Part shown: one piece after another, positions 1 through 8,310 of the stretch
Numbering within the stretch: the stretch's first letter is position 1
Layout of the letters: every line of letters begins with the position of its first letter
Assembly (NCBI GenBank): GCA_946499505.1
Contig: CAMMSL010000015.1
Coordinates: 1 to 61,023 of the forward strand
Direction of reading: 5' to 3'
Source of the DNA: an uncultured Lachnoclostridium sp.
Lineage (GTDB): Bacteria; Bacillota; Clostridia; Lachnospirales; Lachnospiraceae
Length of the DNA stretch: 61,023 bases
Notes under the pieces: generated by a model
The model's database searches: none
The model's input: the letters and a program-made list of their open reading frames with translations, nothing else
What the model was told of the DNA's origin: nothing
Made by a program: the position numbers and the translations under genes

Positions 1-39
1 AGAGATGACTGGTATGTGAGGAAGGCGACTTCGAAGTAA
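1..39 (+). CDS. Possible C-terminal end of an upstream gene (partial)
   Basis: Frame 1 is open from the window edge to a TAA at 37-39 and encodes RDDWYVRKATSK. This could be the last 12 residues of a gene that begins outside the window. The fragment is too short to identify, and an open frame of 12 codons can occur by chance. Confidence 0.2.
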   Translation, partial: RDDWYVRKATSK

Positions 40-45
40 TTCAAT

Positions 46-86
46 GGAAAAAGTTGAGGCTTCGAATAAAGTATTTCAGTGCCTCA
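46..86 (-). terminator. Probable terminator of the kinase-AraC gene
   Basis: On the minus strand, TGAGGC (81-86) pairs with GCCTCA (55-60) around a 20-base loop and is followed by ACTTTTTCC. The site lies just past the stop codon of the kinase-AraC gene. The six-pair stem and long loop make it a modest terminator. Confidence 0.4.
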
Positions 87-142
87 TCTCCGTCTGTTTT
101 CAGACCTTATTCCAATCGTCATTCAGTCCGACAAATACGAAT

Positions 143-2953
143 TTAGATCATCTGCTCCCGGTATTCTTCAGGGCTTGTCCCATAATAGTGTTTAAAGTCA
201 TCAGAAAATGCAGTGACATTTTCGTACCCGCATTTTTCAGCAATGAGATACAGGCTCATTTTTTTGTCGCTGAGCAGTTCGCCGGCATATTTCATTCGTT
301 TTTCCCGTAATAGATCGGAAACATTTCTTCCATAAGTTTGCTTCACATATTCTGTGATATATTCCTCGGTCAAGTCCAGCTTTTCGGCAATCTCTGACAG
401 AGGTCGGAGCCCTTCTGAGCGCAGTGCATCGATCAGTCGGAGAGTTTCCTTATCCGGGCCTTTTAAGCTGAAGTCCGCCGTATTGGAGAGTTCCGCAAAG
501 AGGCTCAGGAACAGGCGCTCCAGTTCAGGAGTTTCACGAAATCTGTTAGCAGAGTAAATCTGCAGTATGGAGGACAGAAGTACCTGGAATCTGCGGTTCT
601 GGTTCAGTGGGTAGAATATATAATTTCCTTTATATAGTCCTTTGCCGGTCAGAAGAGAGCCAAGAGCGGTGCGTCTGCGCACGGAGTGGCGCAGTGCTTT
701 CCGGAAGAAATCTTTCCGGATACAAATGTTGAGAAGCAGGCAATTGTCAGAGCGTGGAATCAGAGAGTGTTGGGCATTTCGGTTCATCACCGCCAGATCA
801 CCGGCCGACATATATATTTCTCTTCCGTCAATTCGGTTGATCAGGGTTCCACGATAGATATAGTTGAGTTCAAAATAGTCATGGCTGTGTTCTGAATAAG
901 GTTCATTTACATAGTGCGCGATCAGAAAGATATTGCCGCCCTGCGGAAATTCATGGAACACATTGTGAAAGTTTTCCACGTTCAGGATATTGCCGGGAAA
1001 ATTCTGGATGTTATTGGACAGCTTATCCGGCGTGACTGTTTCGGGAGCATGGTGTACATTTGCCGTGGAGACGGCTACAAGTGAGAGCGGATCCGAAGCC
1101 TGGTCAGTACCTTCAGGATCTCCGGGATGAAGCAGTGTGCTCTTTTTCTCATAACGAGGGATACGGATCTCCACATCGGTTCCCCGGCCGGGCGTACTCG
1201 AATAACTTAAACCATAGGAAACTCCAAAGAGGATCTGCAGTCTGCGGTGGGTATTATAGACTCCGATATGTCCGCTGCCTTTTATCTGTTCTTCCTTTTC
1301 GGTTAGAAGAGTGGAAAGTTTTTCCGCAGGAATCCCTACGCCGTCATCCGAGATCATAATAACCGCGGCATCGGATTCCATCCATCCGGTCAGGACGATC
1401 GTACCGGTCTTACTTTCTTTCTCGAGAATGCCATGCAGCAGAGAATTCTCGATGATGGGCTGGAAGATCAGAGTCGGAATGTGGATGTCAAGCATGCTGT
1501 CCGGAATATCGACAACAAAATCTACTGTATTGCCGAATCTCATATTCTGCAGGCGCATGTAGATCGTGGCGTGCTCGATTTCGTTCCCTACGGTGGTAAT
1601 AGTATTTTTCCTGCTTAACGTGAGCTTATAAAAACGTGACAGATCGCGTATCGCTGCAGTGGTTTCTGCTTTCTGTCCCTTCTGGGCTTTCCAGCTGATC
1701 ATATCCATTGTATTATACAGAAAATGAGGATTGATCTGTGACTGGAGCGAGTTAAATTCGGAGATGCGCAGTTCTTCTGCAGATTTTGCCTGCTCAGCAA
1801 GCAGCCGGTTGATCTTGCGCACCATATAATTATAGGACTCTACCAGCTCTCCAATCTCATCTACAGAACTGGACTCGCTCATGATCATAGGCGGATTGTC
1901 ATTTTTGACCAGACTCATCTGGTGGCTGACTGCCGAGATGCGACGGGTCAGAGAGCGGGACAGTGACAATGATACAAGAAGGCCGGCAATGATCGAGATC
2001 AGGCAGACTGCAAAAAACAGTCCCAGCATCTGCACAGTCTTGGTCATGATCGGCCCAATAGGAAGGACAGTCACCATAAACCAGTCGGCTGATTCGATAT
2101 AGTAAAAGCCGACAAATACTCGATTCCCTGTGATCCGTTTTTCAATGAAGCTGTTGGACGACATCAGGTTGTCCCTTATACTTTCATAATCTACATAGTA
2201 GAGACCGATCAGATTGGAGTCAGATGTGGTTATGACAGCATCTCTCTCATTCGTAATGTAGGAAAGGCTTCCGTCATTTACCAGATTATCAGTCAGGATC
2301 TGCTGCAGCACACTCGACTGAAAATACAGTGCCAGATAGCAGGTTACAGTCCCCTCCTCTACCGTCAGCATGCGCATGGGGACAATATAGGCGCAGTCGC
2401 CGAAAGAATCTGCTTCCCACTGGCTTAAGTACAGGGGCGGACAGAAGAGGGTGGCGGGATGGCTGCCCTGAAAGATGCCGTACCAGTATGTCCTGCGTAC
2501 CTGGGAAAGCGGAGAAAAATATTCAGTTTCGTCAGAAAAGCACGGCTCCGTTGCAGGGACATCAATATAGACACGGGCGGCCGATATCACATTATTTTTA
2601 CCGGCGTTTTCCAGCAGGCTGGCAAGGCCCGTCCCCTGCGGCGATAAAAGAGCATCATTTACAGAATCGTGTATCTCATCGTCAAAGATATAGCGATAAG
2701 TATCTGAACTTCGTATAGATGTGCATGTATCCAGAATATCCTGTACCATATCTTCTACAAGGGGAGCGGTCTGTGATGCACTGTTCTGTTCCTGGCGTAT
2801 GGTGTCGGAAGTGATCATGTTAAAAAGTCTTCCGGAAAATATGATGATGATCAGCAGCATGGGGATCGTCACAGCTGTCACTACAATAATGGACAGCTTT
2901 TTTTGGATATTCAATTTGCCGTATGCATTCTGTATCTTTTTAAAGAATCTCAT
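143..2953 (-). CDS. Membrane sensor histidine kinase fused to an AraC-type cupin/HTH module
   Basis: This 936-residue protein joins two normally separate regulators. The N-terminal part is a YesM-like kinase: membrane helix (about 20-45), extracytoplasmic sensor domain (about 46-305), second helix (about 310-335), HAMP linker, His_kinase region with phosphoacceptor His410 in QINPHFLYNT, and an ATPase domain with DDGVGIP near 536. After a linker (about 600-660) comes an AraC-type sensory cupin containing HSHDYFELNYIYRG, and from about 835 a double-HTH AraC domain ending at the C-terminus. The start codon overlaps the stop of the response regulator gene (ATGA) and has the SD AAAGGAGA. The pair is divergent from a rhamnose-type ABC transporter that it probably controls. 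The fusion is odd because it would tether a DNA-binding domain to the membrane. It could bind DNA in place, be cleaved, or use the cupin as a cytoplasmic sugar sensor. Domain calls are firm; ligand and mode of action are inferred. Confidence 0.9.
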   Translation of the reverse strand: MRFFKKIQNAYGKLNIQKKLSIIVVTAVTIPMLLIIIIFSGRLFNMITSDTIRQEQNSASQTAPLVEDMVQDILDTCTSIRSSDTYRYIFDDEIHDSVNDALLSPQGTGLASLLENAGKNNVISAARVYIDVPATEPCFSDETEYFSPLSQVRRTYWYGIFQGSHPATLFCPPLYLSQWEADSFGDCAYIVPMRMLTVEEGTVTCYLALYFQSSVLQQILTDNLVNDGSLSYITNERDAVITTSDSNLIGLYYVDYESIRDNLMSSNSFIEKRITGNRVFVGFYYIESADWFMVTVLPIGPIMTKTVQMLGLFFAVCLISIIAGLLVSLSLSRSLTRRISAVSHQMSLVKNDNPPMIMSESSSVDEIGELVESYNYMVRKINRLLAEQAKSAEELRISEFNSLQSQINPHFLYNTMDMISWKAQKGQKAETTAAIRDLSRFYKLTLSRKNTITTVGNEIEHATIYMRLQNMRFGNTVDFVVDIPDSMLDIHIPTLIFQPIIENSLLHGILEKESKTGTIVLTGWMESDAAVIMISDDGVGIPAEKLSTLLTEKEEQIKGSGHIGVYNTHRRLQILFGVSYGLSYSSTPGRGTDVEIRIPRYEKKSTLLHPGDPEGTDQASDPLSLVAVSTANVHHAPETVTPDKLSNNIQNFPGNILNVENFHNVFHEFPQGGNIFLIAHYVNEPYSEHSHDYFELNYIYRGTLINRIDGREIYMSAGDLAVMNRNAQHSLIPRSDNCLLLNICIRKDFFRKALRHSVRRRTALGSLLTGKGLYKGNYIFYPLNQNRRFQVLLSSILQIYSANRFRETPELERLFLSLFAELSNTADFSLKGPDKETLRLIDALRSEGLRPLSEIAEKLDLTEEYITEYVKQTYGRNVSDLLREKRMKYAGELLSDKKMSLYLIAEKCGYENVTAFSDDFKHYYGTSPEEYREQMI

Positions 2954-4515
2954 TTGATTCTCCTTTCTCTGTATACAGAGGGGGAAATCCCGGTATATTT
3001 TTTGAATGCTTTACTGAAGTAGTTACTGTCATTGTATCCTACCATAGTAGAGACGCTGGATACTGTGTTGCGCGGATCATCCAGAAGCTCCTGAGCCTTT
3101 TTCAGCCGATACTCAGTCAGATACTGGTTCAGTGTCTGTCCGGTCTCGTTTTTGAAGATCGTACATGCGTAGGATGCGGACAGCGATGCATATTCACTGA
3201 TCTCCTTTGTGGAGAGCATCGGGTTGCCGTAATGGCGCTGAATATAGCTTTTGATCAGATAGACGGAAGAATTTTCAGGCTCTGCTGAGTTCAGATCTCT
3301 CCAGAACTGATCCAGTGTATCAATGAGAGATTGATGCAGATCCTGATAGAAGAAAAATCCCTCTGTATGTTCCAAAATGGACTCTGGCGTCATGCGGAGC
3401 TCATCGCTCATGATCTGCCGGCTCCTCCGCTGGTCGGATATGATGGTGAAGAGCTGGTAGTAGAGAGACTGGACCGTACGCTGCAGCAGAGAGGGATTTT
3501 CGTGGCAGCTTTCATACATCTTGCGGCAAAGTTCTTCTGTCTGATCTTTATTCCCCTGTTCCAGTGCCGCAGCAAATGAAGCGGGGATCTGTTCCTCTGG
3601 TTCTTTGCCGGTAACTTCCTGAAGACGTTCCGGCGTCAGGCAAGTACCGGGAGAGAAGAAATATGTGCTCTGCAGTGCAATAACTGCAGAAGAATAAGAG
3701 TCATATATCCTGTGAAGTCCGGATACCGGAGTTCCGATCGCAAAGTGAAAGTTCTTTACAGGCGTGAAGATATCTTTCAGATAACTTTCGATCGAGAGAA
3801 GAAGCTGGGGAGTAAAATCCATTCGCCGGAAAATGTGGAACACAAACAGATTCGTCTTTTTTGCAGTACTGATAATGTGCAGGTGCAATGGCCGGATCAT
3901 GTCGTGAAGCTGTTTCTCCATCGTCTGGATATAGTCGATAGGAAGCTCCATCATCTCAGGAGCCTGTACAATGACTGTGGCTGCTGCGTGAAAAATTTCG
4001 GTTGTGCCGTATTTCTGGCAGAAGTCTGAAGCAAGCTGCTCTGCGGATTCTTTGATGGAATGCCACGGATGCGTCAGAGCAAGGGCCAGTTTGGAGGCAA
4101 AGATATTGAGTCTCATATCTTTGGACTGCCGGCTCTCTACAATCTGGAGATGGCGTTCTGCGGCGGTGCGCACCGCCTGTTCGATCTCAACAAGATCCAG
4201 GGGTTTTTCTACGTAATTGACTGCACGGAGTTTGATCGCGGCTTTCAGGTATTCCTTATCTGAGTAGCCGCTCATAAAGATAAATACTGTATCCGGCGCG
4301 TTTTCCCGTACTTTATAGAGCATGTCAATGCCGTTCATGCGGGGCATACGCACATCGCTCAGGATGATCTCAGGTTTGTGTTTCTCGGCCATTTTCAGAC
4401 CTTCGATACCATCGGAAGCCTCATATACTTCGTCAATTCCAAGATTTTCCCAGGAAATGGAGGAAATGAGTCCGGTACGTGTGAGCATTTCATCGTCTAC
4501 GATCAGTAATTTCAT
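2950..4515 (-). CDS. YesN-like response regulator with AraC-type output domain
   Basis: This is a 521-residue response regulator. The N-terminal receiver domain carries the acidic pair D7/D8, phosphoacceptor Asp54 in LSDVRMP, and a conserved Lys in VEKPL. A poorly conserved central region follows, and the last 100 residues form an AraC double HTH (YASLSASYACTIFK, then MVGYNDSNYFSKAFKKYTGISPS). I start at the ATG at 4515 because AGAGG lies seven bases upstream; a TTG at 4533 would also be in frame. Its stop overlaps the start of the kinase-AraC gene, so the two are translationally coupled. It faces the ABC transporter operon across a 180-base divergent control region and probably activates it. 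Confidence 0.92.
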   Translation of the reverse strand: MKLLIVDDEMLTRTGLISSISWENLGIDEVYEASDGIEGLKMAEKHKPEIILSDVRMPRMNGIDMLYKVRENAPDTVFIFMSGYSDKEYLKAAIKLRAVNYVEKPLDLVEIEQAVRTAAERHLQIVESRQSKDMRLNIFASKLALALTHPWHSIKESAEQLASDFCQKYGTTEIFHAAATVIVQAPEMMELPIDYIQTMEKQLHDMIRPLHLHIISTAKKTNLFVFHIFRRMDFTPQLLLSIESYLKDIFTPVKNFHFAIGTPVSGLHRIYDSYSSAVIALQSTYFFSPGTCLTPERLQEVTGKEPEEQIPASFAAALEQGNKDQTEELCRKMYESCHENPSLLQRTVQSLYYQLFTIISDQRRSRQIMSDELRMTPESILEHTEGFFFYQDLHQSLIDTLDQFWRDLNSAEPENSSVYLIKSYIQRHYGNPMLSTKEISEYASLSASYACTIFKNETGQTLNQYLTEYRLKKAQELLDDPRNTVSSVSTMVGYNDSNYFSKAFKKYTGISPSVYRERRIK

Positions 4516-4561
4516 ATAGCAGCCTCTTTTCAAAATATCTTTTGTTAAATAGTTCCATTAA

Positions 4562-4600
4562 ATCATACCAGAAATAAATCATTTAATCTATACCGGTATA
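4562..4600 (-). promoter_or_regulatory. Promoter of the regulator-kinase operon with overlapping palindrome
   Basis: On the minus strand an extended -10 element, TGGTATGAT, lies at 4562-4570. Seventeen bases upstream the -35 position is occupied by TAGATT (4585-4590), which is weak. The perfect 12-base palindrome TATACCGGTATA (4589-4600) overlaps that -35 position and is a plausible regulator-binding site. Confidence 0.4.
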
Positions 4601-4608
4601 TCGGAGAA

Positions 4609-4666
4609 TAATACCCGTTTTCTAAAAAAATTCCTCTATTTTGCAAAAAAATACCGATGCTATACT
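4609..4666 (+). promoter_or_regulatory. Promoter and activator region of the rhamnose-type ABC operon
   Basis: The region holds an extended -10, TGCTATACT (4658-4666), with no good -35, as expected for an activated promoter. Upstream are TACCCG (4612-4617), ATTCCTCTAT (4630-4639) and CCGATGCTATA (4654-4664). The same three elements occur before rhaM at 24.33-24.38 kb. TACC-type motifs at 4591, 4612 and 4652 are spaced about 21 and 40 bases, close to whole helical turns, as expected for an AraC-type regulator that reads direct repeats. Confidence 0.55.
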
Positions 4667-4695
4667 AAAGAAAATGAGAAAGGAGGAATGTGAGC

Positions 4696-6216
4696 GTGGC
4701 AGAAGATTACATTCTGGAATTAAAAGGTATCACAAAGATCTTTCCCGGCGTAAAAGCACTGAACAATGTACAGTTTCAGCTCAAACGCGGGGAAGTTCAC
4801 GCGCTTATGGGAGAAAACGGAGCGGGGAAATCAACGTTTATCAAAGTTATCACCGGAGTACATGCCGCTGAGGAAGGCGAGATGTTCCTGAACGGAAAGA
4901 AAGTACGTTTTAAAGGCCCGAGGGATGCTCAGGCAGCAGGAATCGCTGCAGTTTACCAGCATCCGACGTCTTATCCGGAGCTGTCGGTGACAGAAAATAT
5001 TTTCATGGGACATGAGATCAGAAAATTCGGCATGATCCAGTGGAACGTTATGAATCAGGAGGCACAAAAACTCCTTGACCGCTTAGACGCGGATTTCAGT
5101 CCTACAGAAGAGATGGGGGCGCTGAGCGTTGCGCAGCAGCAGATGGTGGAAATCGCAAAAGCACTTTCCACAAAGGCAAAGATCATCATTCTTGATGAGC
5201 CTACAGCTGCATTGACGCAGTCCGAGTCGGAAAAACTTTACAGGATCGTGGATCAGTTAAAAGAAGAAGGTGTGTCTATTATCTTCATTTCACACCGCTT
5301 TGAAGATATGTACCGTCTGGCGAGCAGAGTAACGGTGTTCCGTGATTCCCAGTATATCGGTACATATGATGTGGACGGCATTACAAATGCGGACCTGATC
5401 AAAGCAATGGTCGGTCGTGAGATCACGGATATGTATCCGAAGCCGGATGTAAAGATCGGCAAGGAAATATTCCGGATCGAAGGCATGACACGCACCGGAT
5501 ATTTTAAAGATGTATCTTTAAATGTACACGCAGGCGAGATCGTAGGTCTCTCTGGTCTGGTCGGAGCCGGACGTACGGAAGTTATGGAGAGCGTGTGCGG
5601 CATTACAAAACCCAATGCCGGAAAAGTATATCTGGACGGAAAACAGTGCAAGATCCGTCAGCCGCTTGACGCGATGAAGGAAGGTATCATCCTTCTTCCG
5701 GAAGACCGCCAGAAAGAAGGCCTGATCTTAAATTGGGGACTTGGCCAGAATGTGACACTTCCGATCCAGAGCGAATTGGCGCACAGCGGATTTAATGATA
5801 CAGCGGCAGAGAAGAAAGTCGCGAAGCAGTATCTGGAAGAAGTAGATACAAAAGCCGTCTCTATCTACGATCCGGCAAGTTCTCTTTCCGGTGGAAACCA
5901 GCAGAAAGTCGTTGTCGCGAAAGCGCTGGCTCAGAAGAACATGAAAGTCGTTATCATGGACGAACCGACAAAAGGTGTTGACGTCGGAGCAAAAGCAGAA
6001 ATTTACGCGATCATGGGAGAACTGGCAAAGAAAGGTTACGGAATCATTATGATCTCGTCCGAAATGCCGGAGATCATCGGTATGTGCGACCGCATTTACG
6101 TTATGTGTAAAGGACGCATTACCGGATGCCTCAACAGAAATGAAGCGACTCAGGAATCCATCCTGCAGCTCTCGATGGAAAAAGGAAACACGAAGAAGGA
6201 GGTGGCACAGGGATGA
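4696..6216 (+). CDS. Sugar ABC transporter ATP-binding protein (RbsA/RhaT type)
   Basis: This fused double ATPase of about 506 residues energises uptake of a monosaccharide. NBD1 has Walker A GENGAGKST, signature LSVAQQQ and Walker B IIILDEPTAAL. NBD2 has the degenerate P-loop GLVGAGRTE typical of RbsA/MglA proteins and the signature LSGGNQQKV. Two GTG starts are possible, at 4690 and 4696. I prefer 4696 because AAGGAGG at 4680-4686 is nine bases away. It is the first gene of a four-gene operon (ATPase, permease, permease, binding protein). The rhamnose assignment rests on the binding protein and on the promoter element shared with rhaM. Confidence 0.9.
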   Translation: MAEDYILELKGITKIFPGVKALNNVQFQLKRGEVHALMGENGAGKSTFIKVITGVHAAEEGEMFLNGKKVRFKGPRDAQAAGIAAVYQHPTSYPELSVTENIFMGHEIRKFGMIQWNVMNQEAQKLLDRLDADFSPTEEMGALSVAQQQMVEIAKALSTKAKIIILDEPTAALTQSESEKLYRIVDQLKEEGVSIIFISHRFEDMYRLASRVTVFRDSQYIGTYDVDGITNADLIKAMVGREITDMYPKPDVKIGKEIFRIEGMTRTGYFKDVSLNVHAGEIVGLSGLVGAGRTEVMESVCGITKPNAGKVYLDGKQCKIRQPLDAMKEGIILLPEDRQKEGLILNWGLGQNVTLPIQSELAHSGFNDTAAEKKVAKQYLEEVDTKAVSIYDPASSLSGGNQQKVVVAKALAQKNMKVVIMDEPTKGVDVGAKAEIYAIMGELAKKGYGIIMISSEMPEIIGMCDRIYVMCKGRITGCLNRNEATQESILQLSMEKGNTKKEVAQG

Positions 6217-7193
6217 AACAGAAGTCCGTATTAAAACAGATCACGAAATCAAGGGAGTTCAGCCTTGTGATCGTTCTGATCGTACTGTGTGTCGTTGCGA
6301 CGATCCTCAACCCGAGCTTTATCAGCCCGACCAATATTGCACAGATCTTCCGCAACAATGCATTGACTATGGTTATGTCTGTGGGAATGCTCTGTGTGCT
6401 CCTGACAGGCGGCATCGATATTTCAGTTGCATCAATCCTGGCTTTCTCAGGAATGGTTGTTGGTATGCTGCTGAAGTATAAAGTACTTGAAAACACACTC
6501 CTGTTATTTGTGATCGGCAGTGTGATCGGAATCGTCTGCGGACTGTTGAATGGTCTGATCATTTCCAAAGGAAATGTGGCGCCGATCATCTCTACAATGG
6601 GATTTATGTACATCTGGCGTGGACTTGCCTATGTGATCAGTAATAACCAGTGGGCGAGCGGCGCGGATGTGGTAGGATACAGTGATTTCGGTGCTGATGG
6701 AGCGGTCGGACCGTATATCATTATTGCGGTTGTATTTATTGCCGGATTTATCATACTGAAATGGACGAAAGTCGGACGTAAGATCTACGCAGTCGGAAGT
6801 AATGCCGAGGCCGCAAGAGTATCCGGTATCAATGTAGACGGCGTACTGATCTATACATATGTGATCATGGGATTCCTTTCCGGCCTGTGTGGAGCTCTTT
6901 CTGTATCGATCTATGCATCTGCTCAGCCGAATATGCAGTACGGACTTGAGATGGATATCATCGCATCCTGCGTTATAGGCGGCGTGAGCATGAGCGGCGG
7001 ACGCGGAAGTGTAGTCGGAACATTCTTAGGAGCCCTGATCCTTGCTCTGATCACGAGAGCACTTCCTCTTGTCGGGATTGACGCGATCGCGCAGAACATG
7101 GTAAAAGGTATTTTGATCCTCGCAGTTGTTGTCCTCAATGTTGTTACTCAGCGTATGATGGACAGAGCAAATCTGGAAAGGAGGGAGATGTAG
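6213..7193 (+). CDS. Sugar ABC transporter permease 1 (RbsC/RhaP type)
   Basis: This 326-residue, strongly hydrophobic protein of the branched-chain/ribose permease family has about eight to ten membrane helices. Family motifs include LLTGGIDISVASILAFSG near the N-terminus and MDIIASCVIGGVSMSGGRGS before the last helices. The ATG overlaps the ATPase stop (ATGA) and is preceded by GGAGG. It probably forms a heterodimeric channel with the next gene product. The two paralogous permeases are typical of rhamnose, AI-2 and furanose transporters, whereas ribose systems have one. Confidence 0.9.
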   Translation: MKQKSVLKQITKSREFSLVIVLIVLCVVATILNPSFISPTNIAQIFRNNALTMVMSVGMLCVLLTGGIDISVASILAFSGMVVGMLLKYKVLENTLLLFVIGSVIGIVCGLLNGLIISKGNVAPIISTMGFMYIWRGLAYVISNNQWASGADVVGYSDFGADGAVGPYIIIAVVFIAGFIILKWTKVGRKIYAVGSNAEAARVSGINVDGVLIYTYVIMGFLSGLCGALSVSIYASAQPNMQYGLEMDIIASCVIGGVSMSGGRGSVVGTFLGALILALITRALPLVGIDAIAQNMVKGILILAVVVLNVVTQRMMDRANLERREM

Positions 7194-7195
7194 TT

Positions 7196-8206
7196 ATGGC
7201 TGGAAAGTCCGGTAGAGAAATATCAATTACTTCCAACAAGAGTGCGCTCAGCAGAGTACTCTCGTGGGAGGGAGCGCTGGTACTTATATTTATCGCAGTC
7301 AATATTCTGGGAGTGATCCTCTCGGAGAACTATACGGCGGCAAACGTACTGAGGCAGATGCCGAGGTATCTGGCTGAAATCTTCATTCTGTTCCCGATGG
7401 GGTATATCCTGATCCTTGCAGACATTGACATCTCCGTAGGTTCTATCGTATGCTTAAGCGCGACGATGGCCTGCTTTGCAGGAAATGCAGGACTTCCGTT
7501 CCCGGTTGTTATTCTTGTATGCCTTCTGGTCGGCCTGATCTGCGGCGCGATCAACGGCGCGATCCTTGCAAAATTTACAGAGCTGCCTTCTATGATCGTA
7601 ACATTGGCTACTCAGATTATTTTCCGCGGTATTGCGGAGATGTCCATGGGAAGCGGCGGTACAGTTTCCTATACGAATTCGGCGGATCTGATCCCGCTGA
7701 CTACAATGGTGGGACCGTTCCCAATCTCTTTCTTCGGCGTTGTGATAGCTGCTGTTATTTTCATTGTTGTCCTGTCAAAGACAACATTCGGGCGCAAGCT
7801 TTATGCCATCGGCAGCAATAAGACAGCGGCATATTATGCAGGTATTAAGGTTGAGAAAATCAGATTTATTGTTTTCTCACTTGCAGGTCTGATGTCCGGG
7901 TTCTGTGCTCTCGTTCTTCTGTCCGTGCTGTTCAGTGCGAACACGACGACAGGCCAGGGATTTGAGATGGAAGTTATTGCCATGGCTGTATTCGGAGGAA
8001 TCGCCACGACAGGAGGTAAAGGAAATCTGGTGGGCGGATTTATCGCTGCATTCATCATTGTGTGCCTGAGAGTTGCGCTTGGGCTGATCAATATGAATAC
8101 ACAGCTGATCCTTGTTATCATCGGTCTGATGCTCATCATCGCTGTACTGATGCCGGGTATCAGCCAGCGAATCAAAACGATGAAAAAAATGGCGAAACAG
8201 TCCTAA
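7196..8206 (+). CDS. Sugar ABC transporter permease 2 (RbsC/RhaQ type)
   Basis: This 336-residue second permease begins two bases after the first ends, behind GGAGGGAG. It shows LILADIDISVGSIVCLSATMA and, near the C-terminus, EMEVIAMAVFGGIATTGGKGN, both family motifs. It is only distantly similar to permease 1, as expected for a heterodimeric pore. The following 104 bases lack a clear terminator before the binding-protein gene. Confidence 0.9.
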   Translation: MAGKSGREISITSNKSALSRVLSWEGALVLIFIAVNILGVILSENYTAANVLRQMPRYLAEIFILFPMGYILILADIDISVGSIVCLSATMACFAGNAGLPFPVVILVCLLVGLICGAINGAILAKFTELPSMIVTLATQIIFRGIAEMSMGSGGTVSYTNSADLIPLTTMVGPFPISFFGVVIAAVIFIVVLSKTTFGRKLYAIGSNKTAAYYAGIKVEKIRFIVFSLAGLMSGFCALVLLSVLFSANTTTGQGFEMEVIAMAVFGGIATTGGKGNLVGGFIAAFIIVCLRVALGLINMNTQLILVIIGLMLIIAVLMPGISQRIKTMKKMAKQS

Positions 8207-8310
8207 ACTGAAAAAAAGTACCCGAAATCAAAAAATATTGCTATTCACGGTCCTGAGAGGCCGATGATAGAATAAGTTCAAAGATAAACAAGATAAGAGG
8301 AGGTAACATT

